Below are positions 46,743 through 56,897 of a stretch of 64,000 nucleotides of DNA, piece by piece (position 1 is the first letter of the stretch; the number at the start of each line of letters is the position of its first letter). This DNA is from Pseudomonas eucalypticola (GTDB lineage: Bacteria; Pseudomonadota; Gammaproteobacteria; Pseudomonadales; Pseudomonadaceae): positions 4,992,501 to 5,056,500 of the forward strand of contig NZ_CP056030.1 of assembly GCF_013374995.1 (NCBI RefSeq), in the 5' to 3' direction. The notes below the pieces were generated by a model that was given only the letters and a program-made list of their open reading frames with translations, was not told the DNA's origin and did no database searches. A program made the position numbers and the translations under genes.

Positions 46743-49181
46743 ATGCCCGATCACGCCCGCCATTGGTTCGCCCACCAACACTGGAAGCCCTTCGCGTTCC
46801 AGAAGCAGGTCTGGGCAGCGGTGAAAGCGGGACAATCCGGGTTGCTGCATGCCAGTACCGGCGCCGGCAAGACCTATGCGCTATGGTTCGCGGCCCTGCA
46901 GCAGTTCGCCAGGGCCGGCAGCCGCACCGCGCCGCTGACGGTGTTGTGGATCACGCCCATGCGCGCCCTCGCCGCCGACACCCAACGCGCGCTGCAAGCG
47001 CCCCTGGACGACCTGCAACTGCCTTGGAGCCTGGGCCTGCGCACAGGCGACACCAGCAGTGCAGAGCGTGCCCGCCAGGGCCGGCGCCTGCCGACCACCC
47101 TCATCACCACTCCGGAAAGCCTGACCCTGCTGCTGGCTCGCGAGCAGGCCCGCACCGAGTTCGCCAGCCTGCGCATGGTGGTCGTGGACGAGTGGCACGA
47201 ATTGATCGGCAACAAACGCGGCGTGCAGCTGCAATTGGCTCTGGCGCGCCTGCGCCGCTGGCAGCCTGAGCTGATCGTGTGGGGTATTTCCGCCACATTG
47301 GGTAACCAGGCCCATGCCCAGGATGTGCTGCTGGGCCCGGGCGAAGGGGTCAGCGTGCAGGGCGCCGACGCCAAGCGGATAGAAGTCGATACCCTGCTGC
47401 CCGGCGCCATCGAGCGTTTTCCCTGGGGTGGCCACATGGGCTTGCGCATGCTCGACCAGGTGGTGGCCGAAATCGACTCCAGCAGCAGTTGCCTGGTGTT
47501 CACCAACACCCGCGCCCAGGCGGAAATCTGGTTTCAGTCGATCCTTGACGCTCGTCCCGACTGGGCCGGCATCATTGCCCTGCACCATAGTTCCCTGGCC
47601 CGGGAAACCCGTGACTGGGTGGAGCGGGCACTCAAGCAGGGTGAACTCAAGGCCGTGGTCTGTACGTCGAGCCTGGACCTGGGGGTGGATTTCCTGCCAG
47701 TGGAACGTGTGCTGCAGATCGGCTCAGCCAAGGGCGTGGCGCGGCTCATGCAGCGCGCCGGCCGTTCCGGCCACGCCCCCGGCCGCGCTTCGCGGGTCAC
47801 CCTGGTGCCCACCCACAGCCTGGAACTGGTGGAAGCGGCCGCCGCCGAGCAGGCCGTGGCCGACCGCCAGATAGAACCGCGCCAATCGCCCCACAAACCC
47901 TTGGACGTGCTGGTGCAACACCTGGTGACCATGGCCCTGGGGGGCGGTTTCCGGCCTGACGAGCTGCTGCCGGAGGTGCGCAGCGCCTGGGCCTACCGGG
48001 ACCTCACCGATGACGAGTGGCAATGGGCCCTGGCATTTGTGCGCCATGGCGGTCATTCGCTGACCGCCTACCCCGACTACCGGCGTGTGGAGCCTGACGA
48101 ACAGGGCGTGTGGCGGGTGCCTGACGCAAGGCTGGCGCGCCGCCACCGCATGAGCATCGGTACCATCGTCAGCGATGCGAGCCTGCAACTCAAATTCTGG
48201 AGCAAGGGCGGTGGCGGCCGCTCGCTGGGCAGCGTGGAGGAAGGCTTCATCGCCCGCCTGCGCCCCGGCGACGGCTTCCTGTTCGCCGGCCGGCAACTGG
48301 AGCTGGTGCGGGTGGAAAACATGACCGCCTACGTCAAGCGCAGCACCGCGAAAAAAGCCGCCGTGCCGCGCTGGAATGGCGGGCGCATGCCGCTGTCCAG
48401 CGAGCTGGCCGATGCCCTGGTGGTGCAACTGGGCCTGGCTGCCCAGGGGGAGTACCACAGCGCGCCCATGCGGGCCGTGCGCCCGCTGCTGGAAGTGCAG
48501 CAACACTGGTCTGCGTTGCCGACCCCCGCCACCTTGCTGGCTGAAACCCTGAAGTCCCGGGAAGGCTGGCACCTGTTCCTCTACCCCTTCGCCGGGCGCC
48601 AGGTGCACCTTGGCCTGGCCAGCCTGCTGGCCTCACGCATGAGCCGCCAGCAGCCGCTGACCTTCTCCATGGCGGTCAATGACTACGGCTTCGAACTCCT
48701 CAGCGCGACGGCCGTGGATTGGGCGCAGTGGCTCAATGGCGCCCTGCTCAGCCCGGACGATTTGCTGGCAGACGTGGTGGCCAGCCTCAACGCCGGTGAA
48801 CTGGCGCAACGACGTTTTCGGGAGATTGCCCGTATTTCCGGCCTGGTCTTCGGGGGTTACCCTGGTTCGCAGAAAAGCACCCGTCAGGTGCAGGCGTCCA
48901 GCAGCCTGTTCTTCGAGGTCTTCAAGCAATACGACGCCGGCAACCTGCTGTTGACTCAGGCTCAGGAAGAGGTACTGCGCCAGGAGCTGGATGTGCAGCG
49001 CCTGGCCCAGACACTCACGCGCATCCAGGGCCTGCGCCTGGACCTGCACGCACTCAAGCGGGCGACCCCGCTGGCGTTTCCGCTGCTGGTAGAACGCTTC
49101 CGGGAAAGCCTGAGCTCCGAAAAACTCGCCGACCGAATCGCGCGCATGGTCGGTGAACTCGAACGGGCGGCCGACCAGTGA
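46743..49181 (+). CDS. Ligase-associated DEXH-box helicase (Lhr-Core type)
   Basis: 3'-to-5' ATP-dependent helicase of 812 residues. Walker A is STGAGKTY (Lys43), box II is VVDEWHEL, then [31 protein letters not shown] and [11 protein letters not shown]. The winged-helix and Lhr core domains follow, and the C-terminal half lacks the long extension of full Lhr. In P. putida this enzyme is encoded with a ligase, an exonuclease and a phosphoesterase. Here it is coupled to the phosphoesterase (ATGA overlap) but separated from the other two. Confidence 0.92.
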   Translation: MPDHARHWFAHQHWKPFAFQKQVWAAVKAGQSGLLHASTGAGKTYALWFAALQQFARAGSRTAPLTVLWITPMRALAADTQRALQAPLDDLQLPWSLGLRTGDTSSAERARQGRRLPTTLITTPESLTLLLAREQARTEFASLRMVVVDEWHELIGNKRGVQLQLALARLRRWQPELIVWGISATLGNQAHAQDVLLGPGEGVSVQGADAKRIEVDTLLPGAIERFPWGGHMGLRMLDQVVAEIDSSSSCLVFTNTRAQAEIWFQSILDARPDWAGIIALHHSSLARETRDWVERALKQGELKAVVCTSSLDLGVDFLPVERVLQIGSAKGVARLMQRAGRSGHAPGRASRVTLVPTHSLELVEAAAAEQAVADRQIEPRQSPHKPLDVLVQHLVTMALGGGFRPDELLPEVRSAWAYRDLTDDEWQWALAFVRHGGHSLTAYPDYRRVEPDEQGVWRVPDARLARRHRMSIGTIVSDASLQLKFWSKGGGGRSLGSVEEGFIARLRPGDGFLFAGRQLELVRVENMTAYVKRSTAKKAAVPRWNGGRMPLSSELADALVVQLGLAAQGEYHSAPMRAVRPLLEVQQHWSALPTPATLLAETLKSREGWHLFLYPFAGRQVHLGLASLLASRMSRQQPLTFSMAVNDYGFELLSATAVDWAQWLNGALLSPDDLLADVVASLNAGELAQRRFREIARISGLVFGGYPGSQKSTRQVQASSSLFFEVFKQYDAGNLLLTQAQEEVLRQELDVQRLAQTLTRIQGLRLDLHALKRATPLAFPLLVERFRESLSSEKLADRIARMVGELERAADQ

Positions 49182-49837
49182 ATGGGCATTACCCCGTGGA
49201 CCTGAACGGCGCGCGCCTCTGGTTGCTGCCCGAAAAAGCCATTTACTGGCCAGCCCAGCGCGCGTTGTTGATCGCCGACGCCCATTTCGGCAAGGCCGCT
49301 GCCTACCGGCGCCTGGGCCAGCCAGTACCCCATGGCACCACCGCCAGCAATCTGGCCGTGCTGGATAGCCTGTTGGCGCAGCATGAGTGCGAGCAATTGA
49401 TCTTCCTGGGGGACTTCCTGCACGCACCCGGCTCCCAGAACCCGGCAACGCTCGCCGCGTTGACGGCCTGGCGCGAGCGTCATGCCAGACTGGCGGTCAC
49501 CCTGATCCGCGGCAACCACGACAGGCGCGCCGGTGATCCACCTGCGGCACTGGACTTCCAGGTGGTCAGCGAGCCGTGGGTGGTCGGGCCTCTGGCGCTG
49601 CAGCATGAACCCATGCCGCACCCACAGCTGCCCGTGCTGGCGGGGCATGTGCACCCGGTGTACCGGCTACAAGGACGAGGCCGCCAGAGCCTGCGCCTGC
49701 CCTGCTTCGTGCTGGGGGAGCAAATGAGCCTGCTACCGGCCTTCGGGGCGTTCACAGGTGGCTATGCCGTGCGCCCAGGGGCGGAGGAGAACGTCTACGT
49801 GGTCGGCGACGGGCACGTATGGCCAGTGGGAAGGTAG
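49178..49837 (+). CDS. pdeM: Ligase-associated metallophosphoesterase (PdeM type)
   Basis: Manganese-dependent DNA nuclease/phosphodiesterase of 219 residues. Metal-ligand motifs in order: [31 protein letters not shown] and [11 protein letters not shown]. It belongs to the four-enzyme set with Lhr-type helicase, ligase and exonuclease, thought to mend DNA damage. The start overlaps the helicase stop by four bases. Confidence 0.92.
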   Translation: MNGHYPVDLNGARLWLLPEKAIYWPAQRALLIADAHFGKAAAYRRLGQPVPHGTTASNLAVLDSLLAQHECEQLIFLGDFLHAPGSQNPATLAALTAWRERHARLAVTLIRGNHDRRAGDPPAALDFQVVSEPWVVGPLALQHEPMPHPQLPVLAGHVHPVYRLQGRGRQSLRLPCFVLGEQMSLLPAFGAFTGGYAVRPGAEENVYVVGDGHVWPVGR

Positions 49838-49895
49838 GCGTTTGTCACCGCACAGGGGCCGTGTGCCGGCCCCTGTACCGTTGCTCAACTCACCG

Positions 49896-50111
49896 TCACG
49901 CTACAGGCGCGGGGGGCGGCTGGTCGGGAATGGTGGGTTCGCCGGGTTCTTCGGGCTGAGGGTAGTCGGGGTTGGGGTCAGGGTCCGGTTGGCCCGGTAC
50001 GCCGCCCGCTTGTTGGGCCATGGGGTTGGCCAGCAAGGTCCAGGCTAGCATGCCAATCTGGTTGGGTTGCAGCCTGGCCAGTTCGGCGCTGATGGTCGGG
50101 TCGATTTTCAT
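49896..50111 (-). CDS. Small hypothetical protein with Pro-rich tail
   Basis: 71 residues. The N-terminal half looks helical (TISAELARLQPNQIGMLAWTLL). The C-terminal half is an extended Pro/Asp/Glu tail (PDPDPNPDYPQPEEPGEP). GGGAG seven bases before the ATG supports it as a real gene. It lies downstream of dcd in the same direction. No family recognised. Confidence 0.65.
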   Translation of the reverse strand: MKIDPTISAELARLQPNQIGMLAWTLLANPMAQQAGGVPGQPDPDPNPDYPQPEEPGEPTIPDQPPPAPVA

Positions 50112-50211
50112 AGGCACTCCCTGGGCAAAGGTCCGCTGCGCGTAACGCGAAACGGAACAGTTCACCTCGATAGAGTGCCTTTTTCCCGACTAATTCCTTG
50201 CGCCGGTCGGA

Positions 50212-50778
50212 TTAAGTGCGCGGCAGGGTCACGCCACGCTGGCCCTGGTACTTGCCACCGCGGTCCTTGTAGGACACTTCACACTCTTCGTCGGACTCCA
50301 GGAACAGCATCTGCGCCACGCCTTCGTTGGCGTAGATCTTGGCCGGCAGCGTGGTGGTGTTGGAGAACTCCAGGGTCACGTGGCCTTCCCACTCGGGTTC
50401 CAGCGGCGTCACGTTGACGATGATGCCGCAGCGCGCGTAGGTGCTCTTGCCCAGGCAAATGGTCAGCACGTTGCGCGGGATACGGAAGTACTCCACGGTA
50501 CGGGCCAGGGCGAAGGAGTTCGGCGGAATGATGCACACGTCGCTCTTGACGTCGACGAAGCTCTTCTCATCGAAGTTCTTCGGGTCCACGGTGGCCGAGT
50601 TGATGTTGGTGAACACCTTGAATTCATCGGCGCAGCGCACGTCATAGCCGTAGCTGGACACGCCGAAGGAGATCAGCCGGTCGGCGCCTTCGCCACGCAT
50701 CTGGCGCTCGACGAAAGGCTCGATCATGCCGTGCTCTTGCGCCATGCGGCGAATCCACTTGTCCGATTTGATGCTCAT
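50212..50778 (-). CDS. dcd: dCTP deaminase
   Basis: Deaminates dCTP to dUTP, feeding thymidylate synthesis. The 188-residue protein shows the trimeric dUTPase-like fold: start [35 protein letters not shown], the active-site [19 protein letters not shown] with [12 protein letters not shown], and the C-terminal lid [12 protein letters not shown]. Gene order dcd-csp-apbC-metG is the Pseudomonas arrangement. Confidence 0.95.
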   Translation of the reverse strand: MSIKSDKWIRRMAQEHGMIEPFVERQMRGEGADRLISFGVSSYGYDVRCADEFKVFTNINSATVDPKNFDEKSFVDVKSDVCIIPPNSFALARTVEYFRIPRNVLTICLGKSTYARCGIIVNVTPLEPEWEGHVTLEFSNTTTLPAKIYANEGVAQMLFLESDEECEVSYKDRGGKYQGQRGVTLPRT

Positions 50779-51115
50779 GGCGGGTGTCCTGAATAGCGAG
50801 GTGTGAAAATGATGCCGGCATCTTACCGGACCGCAGGCCAGGGCTCAAAGCGCAGTGGTCAATTAGCCGCCCGGGAGCCGGGGAAAAGTGCGACTTTTCG
50901 TCACTTGCCCACGCCGTCAGTCATGATTTGGGATATTCGTTGCGAAGGGCATTGGCAGGCCCCGGAAAAAGGGTTATGGTGGCGTCACTGTGTTGCTTGT
51001 GTCACTGAGAATCTCTACCCGATGTTTTACATCTTCATGAATTTTCCTGCTCTTTGCACTCAGTCTCGGCCAGGGCGTTCCTAGCCGCAGTTAACTTTGT
51101 CCAAGGAGACTCACC
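50779..51115 (+). promoter_or_regulatory. Promoter and long leader of cold-shock gene
   Basis: 337 bases between dcd and csp without a gene. An AT-rich block around 50925-50985 likely holds the csp promoter, and the transcript should have a leader of more than 100 bases ending at CAAGGAGACTCACC. Long structured leaders are typical of cold-inducible csp mRNAs. I could not assign exact promoter boxes. Confidence 0.45.
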
Positions 51116-51325
51116 ATGTCCAATCGCCAAACCGGTACCGTTAAGTGGTTCAACGATGAAAAAGGCTTCGGCTTCATCACTCCACAATCCGGTGACGACC
51201 TGTTCGTACACTTCAAAGCCATCCAGGCTGACGGCTTCAAAAGCCTGAAAGAAGGCCAGCAAGTTTCTTTCGTCGCTACCCGCGGCCAGAAAGGCATGCA
51301 AGCTGAAGAAGTTCAAGTTATCTAA
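51116..51325 (+). CDS. Cold-shock protein, CspA family
   Basis: 69-residue RNA chaperone, one cold-shock domain. RNP1 is KGFGFI and RNP2 is LFVHF. Starts [23 protein letters not shown] lies before the ATG and a strong terminator follows (51348-51374), so it is monocistronic. It corresponds to the CapB/CspA-type protein of other pseudomonads. Confidence 0.93.
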   Translation: MSNRQTGTVKWFNDEKGFGFITPQSGDDLFVHFKAIQADGFKSLKEGQQVSFVATRGQKGMQAEEVQVI

Positions 51326-51347
51326 CTTGTACTGAACAGTTAAAAAG

Positions 51348-51374
51348 AACCCCGCTCTCGAGCGGGGTTTTTTT
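51348..51374 (+). terminator. Terminator of cold-shock gene
   Basis: Stem AACCCCGCT / AGCGGGGTT with loop CTCG and a run of seven Ts. Confidence 0.93.
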
Positions 51375-51399
51375 ATACCTGGAATTTGCGATGCCTGTT

Positions 51400-51433
51400 C
51401 CCCGAGCTCGCCCGGTCCGGGCGAAGCTCGGGG
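51400..51433. repeat. REP-like palindromic element, family A copy 3
   Basis: Compact inverted repeat: CCCCGAGCT...AGCTCGGGG around CGCCCGG-T-CCGGGCG. Same core as the elements at 8.7 and 23.8 kb. Between the csp terminator and the apbC stop. Confidence 0.75.
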
Positions 51434-51450
51434 ACCAAATGACGCCGCTC

Positions 51451-52545
51451 TCAATCGTCGCTGACAGTGATGTTCGGCATCGCGGGCGCCGCGGCTTCCT
51501 GCAGCACGATCCGCGCACCGACGTGGCGAGCCAGTTCCTGGTAAACCATGGCGATCTGGCTCTCCGGCTCGGCGATGGCCGTGGGCTTGCCGCTGTCGGC
51601 CTGCTCGCGGATCAGCATCGACAACGGCAACGACGCCAGCAGCTCCACGCCATACTGGGCCGCCAGCTTCTCGCCACCGCCTTCACCGAACAGGTGTTCG
51701 GCGTGGCCGCAATTGGAGCAGATGTGCACGGCCATGTTCTCCACCACGCCCAGCACCGGAATGTTGACCTTGCGGAACATCTCCACGCCTTTGCGGGCGT
51801 CCAGCAAGGCCAGGTCCTGGGGGGTAGTGACGATCACGGCACCGGCCACCGGCACCTTCTGCGCCAGGGTCAGCTGGATGTCGCCGGTGCCTGGCGGCAT
51901 GTCAATGACCAGATAGTCCAGGTCGTCCCAGGCGGTCTGCGTGATCAACTGCAGCAACGCGCCGGACACCATGGGCCCACGCCACACCATGGGGGTGTTG
52001 TCGTCGGTCAGGAAGGCCATCGACATCACCTCGACGCCGTGGGCCTTGAGCGGCACGAACCACTTCTGGTCCTTGACAAGCGGCCGGGTGCCTTCGGCAA
52101 TACCGAACATCACGCCTTGGCTGGGGCCATAGATGTCGGCATCGAGAATCCCTACCCGCGCGCCTTCACGCGCCAGGGCCAAGGCCAGGTTGGCCGCGGT
52201 GGTGGATTTGCCCACCCCGCCCTTGCCCGAGGCCACGGCCACGATATTCTTGACGTTGGCCATGCCTGGCACCTGGGCCTGAGCCTTGTGCGCAGCGATC
52301 ACGCTGTTGATCTGCACCGTGGCGCGGGCGACGCCCTCCAGGCCCTCGATGCCCAACTGCAGCATCTGTGCAAAACCGTTCTTGAACAGGCCGGCGGCGT
52401 AGCCCAGCTCCAGCGTGACGCTGACCTGCTCGCCATTGATGTCGATGGCCCGCACGCACCCGGCGCTGACCGGGTCCTGGTTCAGGTAGGGGTCTGTGTA
52501 CTGGCGAAGCACGGCCTCGACGGCTGCGCGGTTGACGGCGCCCAT
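51451..52545 (-). CDS. apbC: Iron-sulfur cluster carrier protein Mrp/ApbC
   Basis: P-loop ATPase that binds and delivers Fe-S clusters. It has 364 residues: an N-terminal MIP18/DUF59 domain (AAVEAVLRQYTDPYLNQD), then the deviant Walker A ASGKGGVGKSTTAANLAL, and a late CxxC in HICSNCGHAEHLFG for cluster binding. The ATG at 52545 follows GGGAGAACCC; a longer frame to 52575 is not needed. Divergent from metG, the usual Pseudomonas pairing. Confidence 0.94.
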   Translation of the reverse strand: MGAVNRAAVEAVLRQYTDPYLNQDPVSAGCVRAIDINGEQVSVTLELGYAAGLFKNGFAQMLQLGIEGLEGVARATVQINSVIAAHKAQAQVPGMANVKNIVAVASGKGGVGKSTTAANLALALAREGARVGILDADIYGPSQGVMFGIAEGTRPLVKDQKWFVPLKAHGVEVMSMAFLTDDNTPMVWRGPMVSGALLQLITQTAWDDLDYLVIDMPPGTGDIQLTLAQKVPVAGAVIVTTPQDLALLDARKGVEMFRKVNIPVLGVVENMAVHICSNCGHAEHLFGEGGGEKLAAQYGVELLASLPLSMLIREQADSGKPTAIAEPESQIAMVYQELARHVGARIVLQEAAAPAMPNITVSDD

Positions 52546-52732
52546 GGGTTCTCCCGTTATATAAAGACTGAGCAAGACAGGCGGCTATCCTAGCGCGTCC
52601 GCGGCAAGGTAGGGAAAATCTCGAAGCCACCCGCACCACCCTGCGGGCAGAGGAAGCCTCGGGAGGGTGAAAAAAATCCGCCGGGCCTTTATAGTGGCCG
52701 ATCTTCGTTTGACTTCTAAGTAGCCGAGCCCC

Positions 52733-54775
52733 ATGTCCGAGCCCCGCAAGATTCTCGTCACCAGCGCCCTGCCCTACGCCAATGGTTCGATCCACCTTGG
52801 CCACATGGTCGAGTACATTCAGACCGACATGTGGGTGCGTTTCCAGAAGCACCGCGGCAACCAGTGCACCTACGTCTGCGCCGACGACGCCCACGGTTCG
52901 GCCATCATGCTGCGCGCGGAAAAGGAAGGCATCACCCCCGAACAACTGATCGCCAACGTCCAGGTCGAGCACAGCACCGACTTCGCCGACTTCCTGGTGG
53001 AGTTCGACAACTTCCACTCCACCCACTCGCAGGAAAACCGCGAGCTGTCGTCGCAGATCTACCTGAAGCTGCGCGACGCCGGGCACATCTCCCAGCGTTC
53101 GGTGACCCAGTATTTCGACCCCGACAAGCAGATGTTCCTGGCCGACCGTTTCATCAAGGGCACCTGCCCCAAGTGCGCGGCCGAAGACCAGTACGGCGAC
53201 AACTGCGAGAAATGCGGCGCCACCTATGCACCCACCGAGCTGAAGAACCCCAAGTCGGCGATCTCCGGTGCCACCCCGGTGCTGCGTGACTCCCAGCACT
53301 TCTTCTTCAAGCTGCCCGACTTCCAGGACATGCTCAAGGCCTGGACACGCAGTGGCACCCTGCAGGACGCGGTGGCCAACAAGCTGGCCGAATGGCTGGA
53401 CAGCGGCCTTCAGGAGTGGGACATCTCCCGCGACGCGCCGTATTTCGGCTTCGAGATTCCAGGCGAGCCGGGCAAATACTTCTACGTATGGCTGGACGCC
53501 CCCATCGGCTACATGGCCAGCTTCAAGAACCTGTGCGCACGCCGTCCGGAGCTGGACTTCGACGCGTACTGGGGCAAGGACTCCACCGCCGAGCTGTACC
53601 ACTTCATCGGCAAGGACATCATCAACTTCCACGCCCTGTTCTGGCCCGCCATGCTCGAAGGCGCCGGCTCCCGCAAGCCGACCGCGGTGAACGTGCACGG
53701 CTACCTGACCGTCAACGGCCAGAAAATGTCCAAGTCGCGCGGCACCTTCGTCAAGGCCCGTACCTACCTGGACCACCTGTCGCCGGAGTACCTGCGCTAC
53801 TACTACGCCTCCAAACTGGGCCGTGGCGTGGACGACATGGACCTGAACCTCGACGACTTCGTGCAGAAGGTCAACTCCGACCTGGTGGGCAAGGTGGTCA
53901 ACATCGCCAGCCGCTGCGCCGGCTTTATCCATAAAGGCAACGCTGGCGTGATGGTGGCCGAGAACGCCGCCCCCGAGCTGACCGATGCCTTCCTGGCCGC
54001 GGCACCGAGCATCGCCGAAGCATACGAGGCCCGTGACTTCGCCCGTGCCATGCGCGAAATCATGGCGCTGGCCGACCGCGCCAACGCCTTTATCGCCGAA
54101 AAGGCGCCCTGGGCCCTGGCCAAGCAGGAAGGCAAGCAGGCCGAAGTGCAGGCGGTGTGCGCCCTGGGCGTGAACCTGTTCCGCCAGCTGGTGATCTTCC
54201 TCAAGCCGGTGCTGCCGAAGCTGGCGGCCGACGCCGAGGCGTTCCTCAACGTGGCGCCGCTGACCTGGGACGACCACAAGACCCTGCTCGCCAACCATGG
54301 CCTGAACCCGTTCCAGGCGTTGATGAGCCGTATCGACCCGGTAAAGGTACAAGCCATGGTCGACGCCTCCCGGGAAGACCTGGAAGCCAGCCAGGCCGCC
54401 GCCGCACCTGCCGGCAATGGCGAGCTGACCAAGGACCCGCTGTCACCGGAGATCGAGTTCGACGCGTTCGCGGCTGTCGACCTGCGCGTGGCCCTGATCG
54501 TCAAGGCCGAACAGGTGGAGGGTGCCGACAAGCTGCTGCGCCTGACGCTGGACATTGGCGACGAGCAACGCAACGTGTTCTCGGGCATCAAGAGCGCCTA
54601 CCCGAACCCGGCCGAGCTGGAAGGTCGCCTGACCATGATGATCGCCAACCTCAAGCCGCGCAAAATGCGCTTCGGCATTTCCGAGGGCATGGTCATGGCC
54701 GCCGGCCCGGGCGGTGAAGAGATCTACCTGCTGAGCCCGGACAGCGGCGCCAAGCCAGGCCAGCGCATCAAGTAA
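52733..54775 (+). CDS. metG: Methionine-tRNA ligase
   Basis: Charges tRNA-Met with methionine. 680 residues. Class I motifs: HLGH in [12 protein letters not shown] and KMSKS in [12 protein letters not shown]. The zinc knuckle is CPKC...CEKCG. The C-terminal Trbp111-like tRNA-binding dimerisation domain is present ([16 protein letters not shown] to the end), as in full-length bacterial enzymes. A REP-like element follows. Confidence 0.97.
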   Translation: MSEPRKILVTSALPYANGSIHLGHMVEYIQTDMWVRFQKHRGNQCTYVCADDAHGSAIMLRAEKEGITPEQLIANVQVEHSTDFADFLVEFDNFHSTHSQENRELSSQIYLKLRDAGHISQRSVTQYFDPDKQMFLADRFIKGTCPKCAAEDQYGDNCEKCGATYAPTELKNPKSAISGATPVLRDSQHFFFKLPDFQDMLKAWTRSGTLQDAVANKLAEWLDSGLQEWDISRDAPYFGFEIPGEPGKYFYVWLDAPIGYMASFKNLCARRPELDFDAYWGKDSTAELYHFIGKDIINFHALFWPAMLEGAGSRKPTAVNVHGYLTVNGQKMSKSRGTFVKARTYLDHLSPEYLRYYYASKLGRGVDDMDLNLDDFVQKVNSDLVGKVVNIASRCAGFIHKGNAGVMVAENAAPELTDAFLAAAPSIAEAYEARDFARAMREIMALADRANAFIAEKAPWALAKQEGKQAEVQAVCALGVNLFRQLVIFLKPVLPKLAADAEAFLNVAPLTWDDHKTLLANHGLNPFQALMSRIDPVKVQAMVDASREDLEASQAAAAPAGNGELTKDPLSPEIEFDAFAAVDLRVALIVKAEQVEGADKLLRLTLDIGDEQRNVFSGIKSAYPNPAELEGRLTMMIANLKPRKMRFGISEGMVMAAGPGGEEIYLLSPDSGAKPGQRIK

Positions 54776-54797
54776 CACCCCGCCCTGGCGGTCATGC

Positions 54798-54859
54798 AGG
54801 AGCTGGCTTGCCAGCGAGCTGTTCTGGGTAACCAGACGCTCGCTGGCAAGCCAGCTCCT
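54798..54859. repeat. REP-like palindromic element, family B copy 1
   Basis: Perfect 21-bp inverted repeat (54798-54818 and 54839-54859) with core GCTGGCTTGCCAGCGAG; an inner dyad CTGG-GTAA-CCAG caps it. It lies between metG and the rnfB-like gene. A related element is at 63021-63066. Confidence 0.88.
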
Positions 54860-54880
54860 CATTTATTCCGGACACCTGAC

Positions 54881-55858
54881 ATGAGCCTCATTCAACGCAT
54901 CGATGCCCTTCTGCCCCAGACCCAGTGCGGCAAATGCGGCCATGGCGGCTGCATGCCCTATGCCCAGGGCCTTGCCGCTGGCGAGGCGATCAACAAATGC
55001 CCGCCCGGCGGCACCGAAACCATCATCGCCCTGGCCCAGCTGCTCGAGGTGCCCGTCATCCCCCTGGACACCTGCCGCGGCAGTGCCCCGGCCCAGGTCG
55101 CTTATATCCGCGAGGCCGAGTGCATTGGCTGCACCAAATGCATCCAGGCCTGCCCAGTGGATGCCATCGTCGGCGCCGCCAAGCTGATGCACACGGTGAT
55201 CGTCGACGAATGCACCGGCTGCGACCTGTGTGTCGCGCCGTGCCCGGTAGACTGCATCGAACTGCGGCCACTGGCGCCCGACCAGGGCGTGGCCATCGTC
55301 GGCGGCCTGGCCCACGACGATAGCGAGCGCGCGGCTCGGGCCCACAAGCGTGAGCGCGCACGACGCCGCTTCGAGCACCATAAGGCGCGTCTGGCCCGTG
55401 ACCTGGCACGCCGTGAAAGCCAGCGCCAGGCCCGGCTGGCGGTACCGGCCGACCCCGTGCAGGCCGCGCTGGCCCGCGTGCAACCGCACAAGGCGGGTGA
55501 TGATGCCGTGCTCAAACAGGCCAAAGTCGCCGCAGCCATGACCCGCGCGCAGTGGACCAAGACGCTGCGCGTCTACCCGACACCGCCCACCCTGGAACAC
55601 TTTCAGCGCCTGGAGGCACTGGACGAAGAAGCCCGCAAGGCCGAGGCCCACTTGGCTGGCCTGCAACCCCAGGTGCCGGCCGCCCAAGCGCCAGCCCCCG
55701 GCGCTGACGTAAAGCGCCTGAAGATACAACTGGCCATGCGCCGCGCAGAGCTGGGCAAGCTGGAGCGTGCCGACAACGCCGATGCCACAGCGCTGGAGGC
55801 TGCCCGCCAAGCCGTCAGCCTGGCCCAACAAGCGCTGGACGCCAGTAGCCAGCCATGA
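54881..55858 (+). CDS. RnfB-like iron-sulfur protein without membrane anchor
   Basis: A ferredoxin-like electron carrier of 325 residues. It starts directly at the 4Fe-4S domain: [13 protein letters not shown] then NKCPPGG, followed by two ferredoxin clusters ([24 protein letters not shown]). The N-terminal membrane helix of canonical RnfB/RsxB is missing. The C-terminal 170 residues are charged, Arg/Ala/Gln-rich and partly coiled coil. No rnfA, C, D, G or E genes are nearby; nth follows directly, as at the end of rnf operons in other pseudomonads. It could supply electrons or clusters to Nth or other proteins; this is inference. Confidence 0.88.
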   Translation: MSLIQRIDALLPQTQCGKCGHGGCMPYAQGLAAGEAINKCPPGGTETIIALAQLLEVPVIPLDTCRGSAPAQVAYIREAECIGCTKCIQACPVDAIVGAAKLMHTVIVDECTGCDLCVAPCPVDCIELRPLAPDQGVAIVGGLAHDDSERAARAHKRERARRRFEHHKARLARDLARRESQRQARLAVPADPVQAALARVQPHKAGDDAVLKQAKVAAAMTRAQWTKTLRVYPTPPTLEHFQRLEALDEEARKAEAHLAGLQPQVPAAQAPAPGADVKRLKIQLAMRRAELGKLERADNADATALEAARQAVSLAQQALDASSQP

Positions 55859-55877
55859 CCTCAGGACACCGTGACCG

Positions 55878-56516
55878 ATGAACGCCGCCAAACGCCGGGA
55901 GATTTTTCGCCGGCTCCATGAAGACAACCCCGAACCCAAGACCGAGCTGGCTTATACCTCTGCCTTCGAGCTGTTGATCGCGGTCATACTGTCTGCCCAG
56001 TCCACCGACGTGGGCGTGAACAAGGCCACCGCCAAGCTGTTCCCCGTCGCCAACACCCCCGCTGCCATTCATGCCCTGGGCGTTGACGGCCTGTCGGCGT
56101 ACATCAAGACCATCGGCCTGTACAACAGCAAGGCGCGCAACGTGATCGAAGCATGCCGCATGCTGGTGGAACTGCACGGTGGCGAGGTACCGCAAACCCG
56201 CGAGGCCTTGGAGGCCCTGCCGGGCGTGGGCCGCAAGACCGCCAACGTGGTGCTCAACACCGCGTTCCGCCAGCCCACGATGGCGGTGGACACGCACATT
56301 TTCCGGGTGAGCAACCGCACGGGCATCGCCCCCGGCAAGAACGTGCTGGAAGTGGAAAGAAACCTGCTCAAGTTCGTCCCCAAGGACTACCTGCTCGATT
56401 CACACCACTGGTTGATCCTGCATGGCCGTTACGTGTGCCAGGCGCGCAAACCACGGTGTGGCAGTTGCCGCATCGAGGACTTGTGCGATTACAAGTACAA
56501 GACCTCCGACGATTGA
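55878..56516 (+). CDS. nth: Endonuclease III
   Basis: DNA glycosylase/AP lyase removing oxidised pyrimidines. 212 residues. The helix-hairpin-helix LPGVGRKTANVV contains catalytic Lys120, and Asp138 is in AVDTHIFRV. The 4Fe-4S ligands are in CQARKPRCGSCRIEDLC. It lies 19 bases after the rnfB-like gene, so the two should be cotranscribed. Confidence 0.96.
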   Translation: MNAAKRREIFRRLHEDNPEPKTELAYTSAFELLIAVILSAQSTDVGVNKATAKLFPVANTPAAIHALGVDGLSAYIKTIGLYNSKARNVIEACRMLVELHGGEVPQTREALEALPGVGRKTANVVLNTAFRQPTMAVDTHIFRVSNRTGIAPGKNVLEVERNLLKFVPKDYLLDSHHWLILHGRYVCQARKPRCGSCRIEDLCDYKYKTSDD

Positions 56517-56623
56517 GCGCTTATTGAAAAAGCTGATCAGGCGATTGAAAAAATCTTTTTTACCTGTTGCGTTTTTACCGATATAAGGTGCGCCAATGGC
56601 ATTCCAAGCCTGGAGTTGACTCT

Positions 56624-56800
56624 ATGAGCACTGGTAAAGAAGAACTGGATGTGGAAGACGAATTCACCCCCGTCGACAGTGAAGATGACGCTCCCGTGGA
56701 GACGGCGAAAACCAACCTCAGCAAACGACGCACCATCGACAATCTTCTGGAAGAACGCCGGCTGCAAAAGCAGTTGGCCGACTACGATTTCGACCTCTGA
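56624..56800 (+). CDS. PA3496-family putative envelope integrity protein
   Basis: 58-residue, very acidic small protein (EELDVEDEFTPVDSEDD) with a basic helical end (LSKRRTIDNLLEERRLQKQL). It sits next to nth, as PA3496 does in P. aeruginosa. GGAG lies before the ATG at 56624. The molecular role is unknown. Confidence 0.85.
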   Translation: MSTGKEELDVEDEFTPVDSEDDAPVETAKTNLSKRRTIDNLLEERRLQKQLADYDFDL

Positions 56801-56897
56801 CCGCCCCCCCGGCCTTGGGGTATCGGTCAGCGAGGGGTTTACCCTGGCACGGTAGCTCGCTGACCCTCCCATTGCCCCTCCCATTGCCCGCCGGTCA

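Noticed and set aside
52166-54352. 728-codon open frame on the minus strand covering metG and the apbC start
   Set aside because: metG carries all catalytic motifs on the plus strand; the opposite frame has no recognisable domain.
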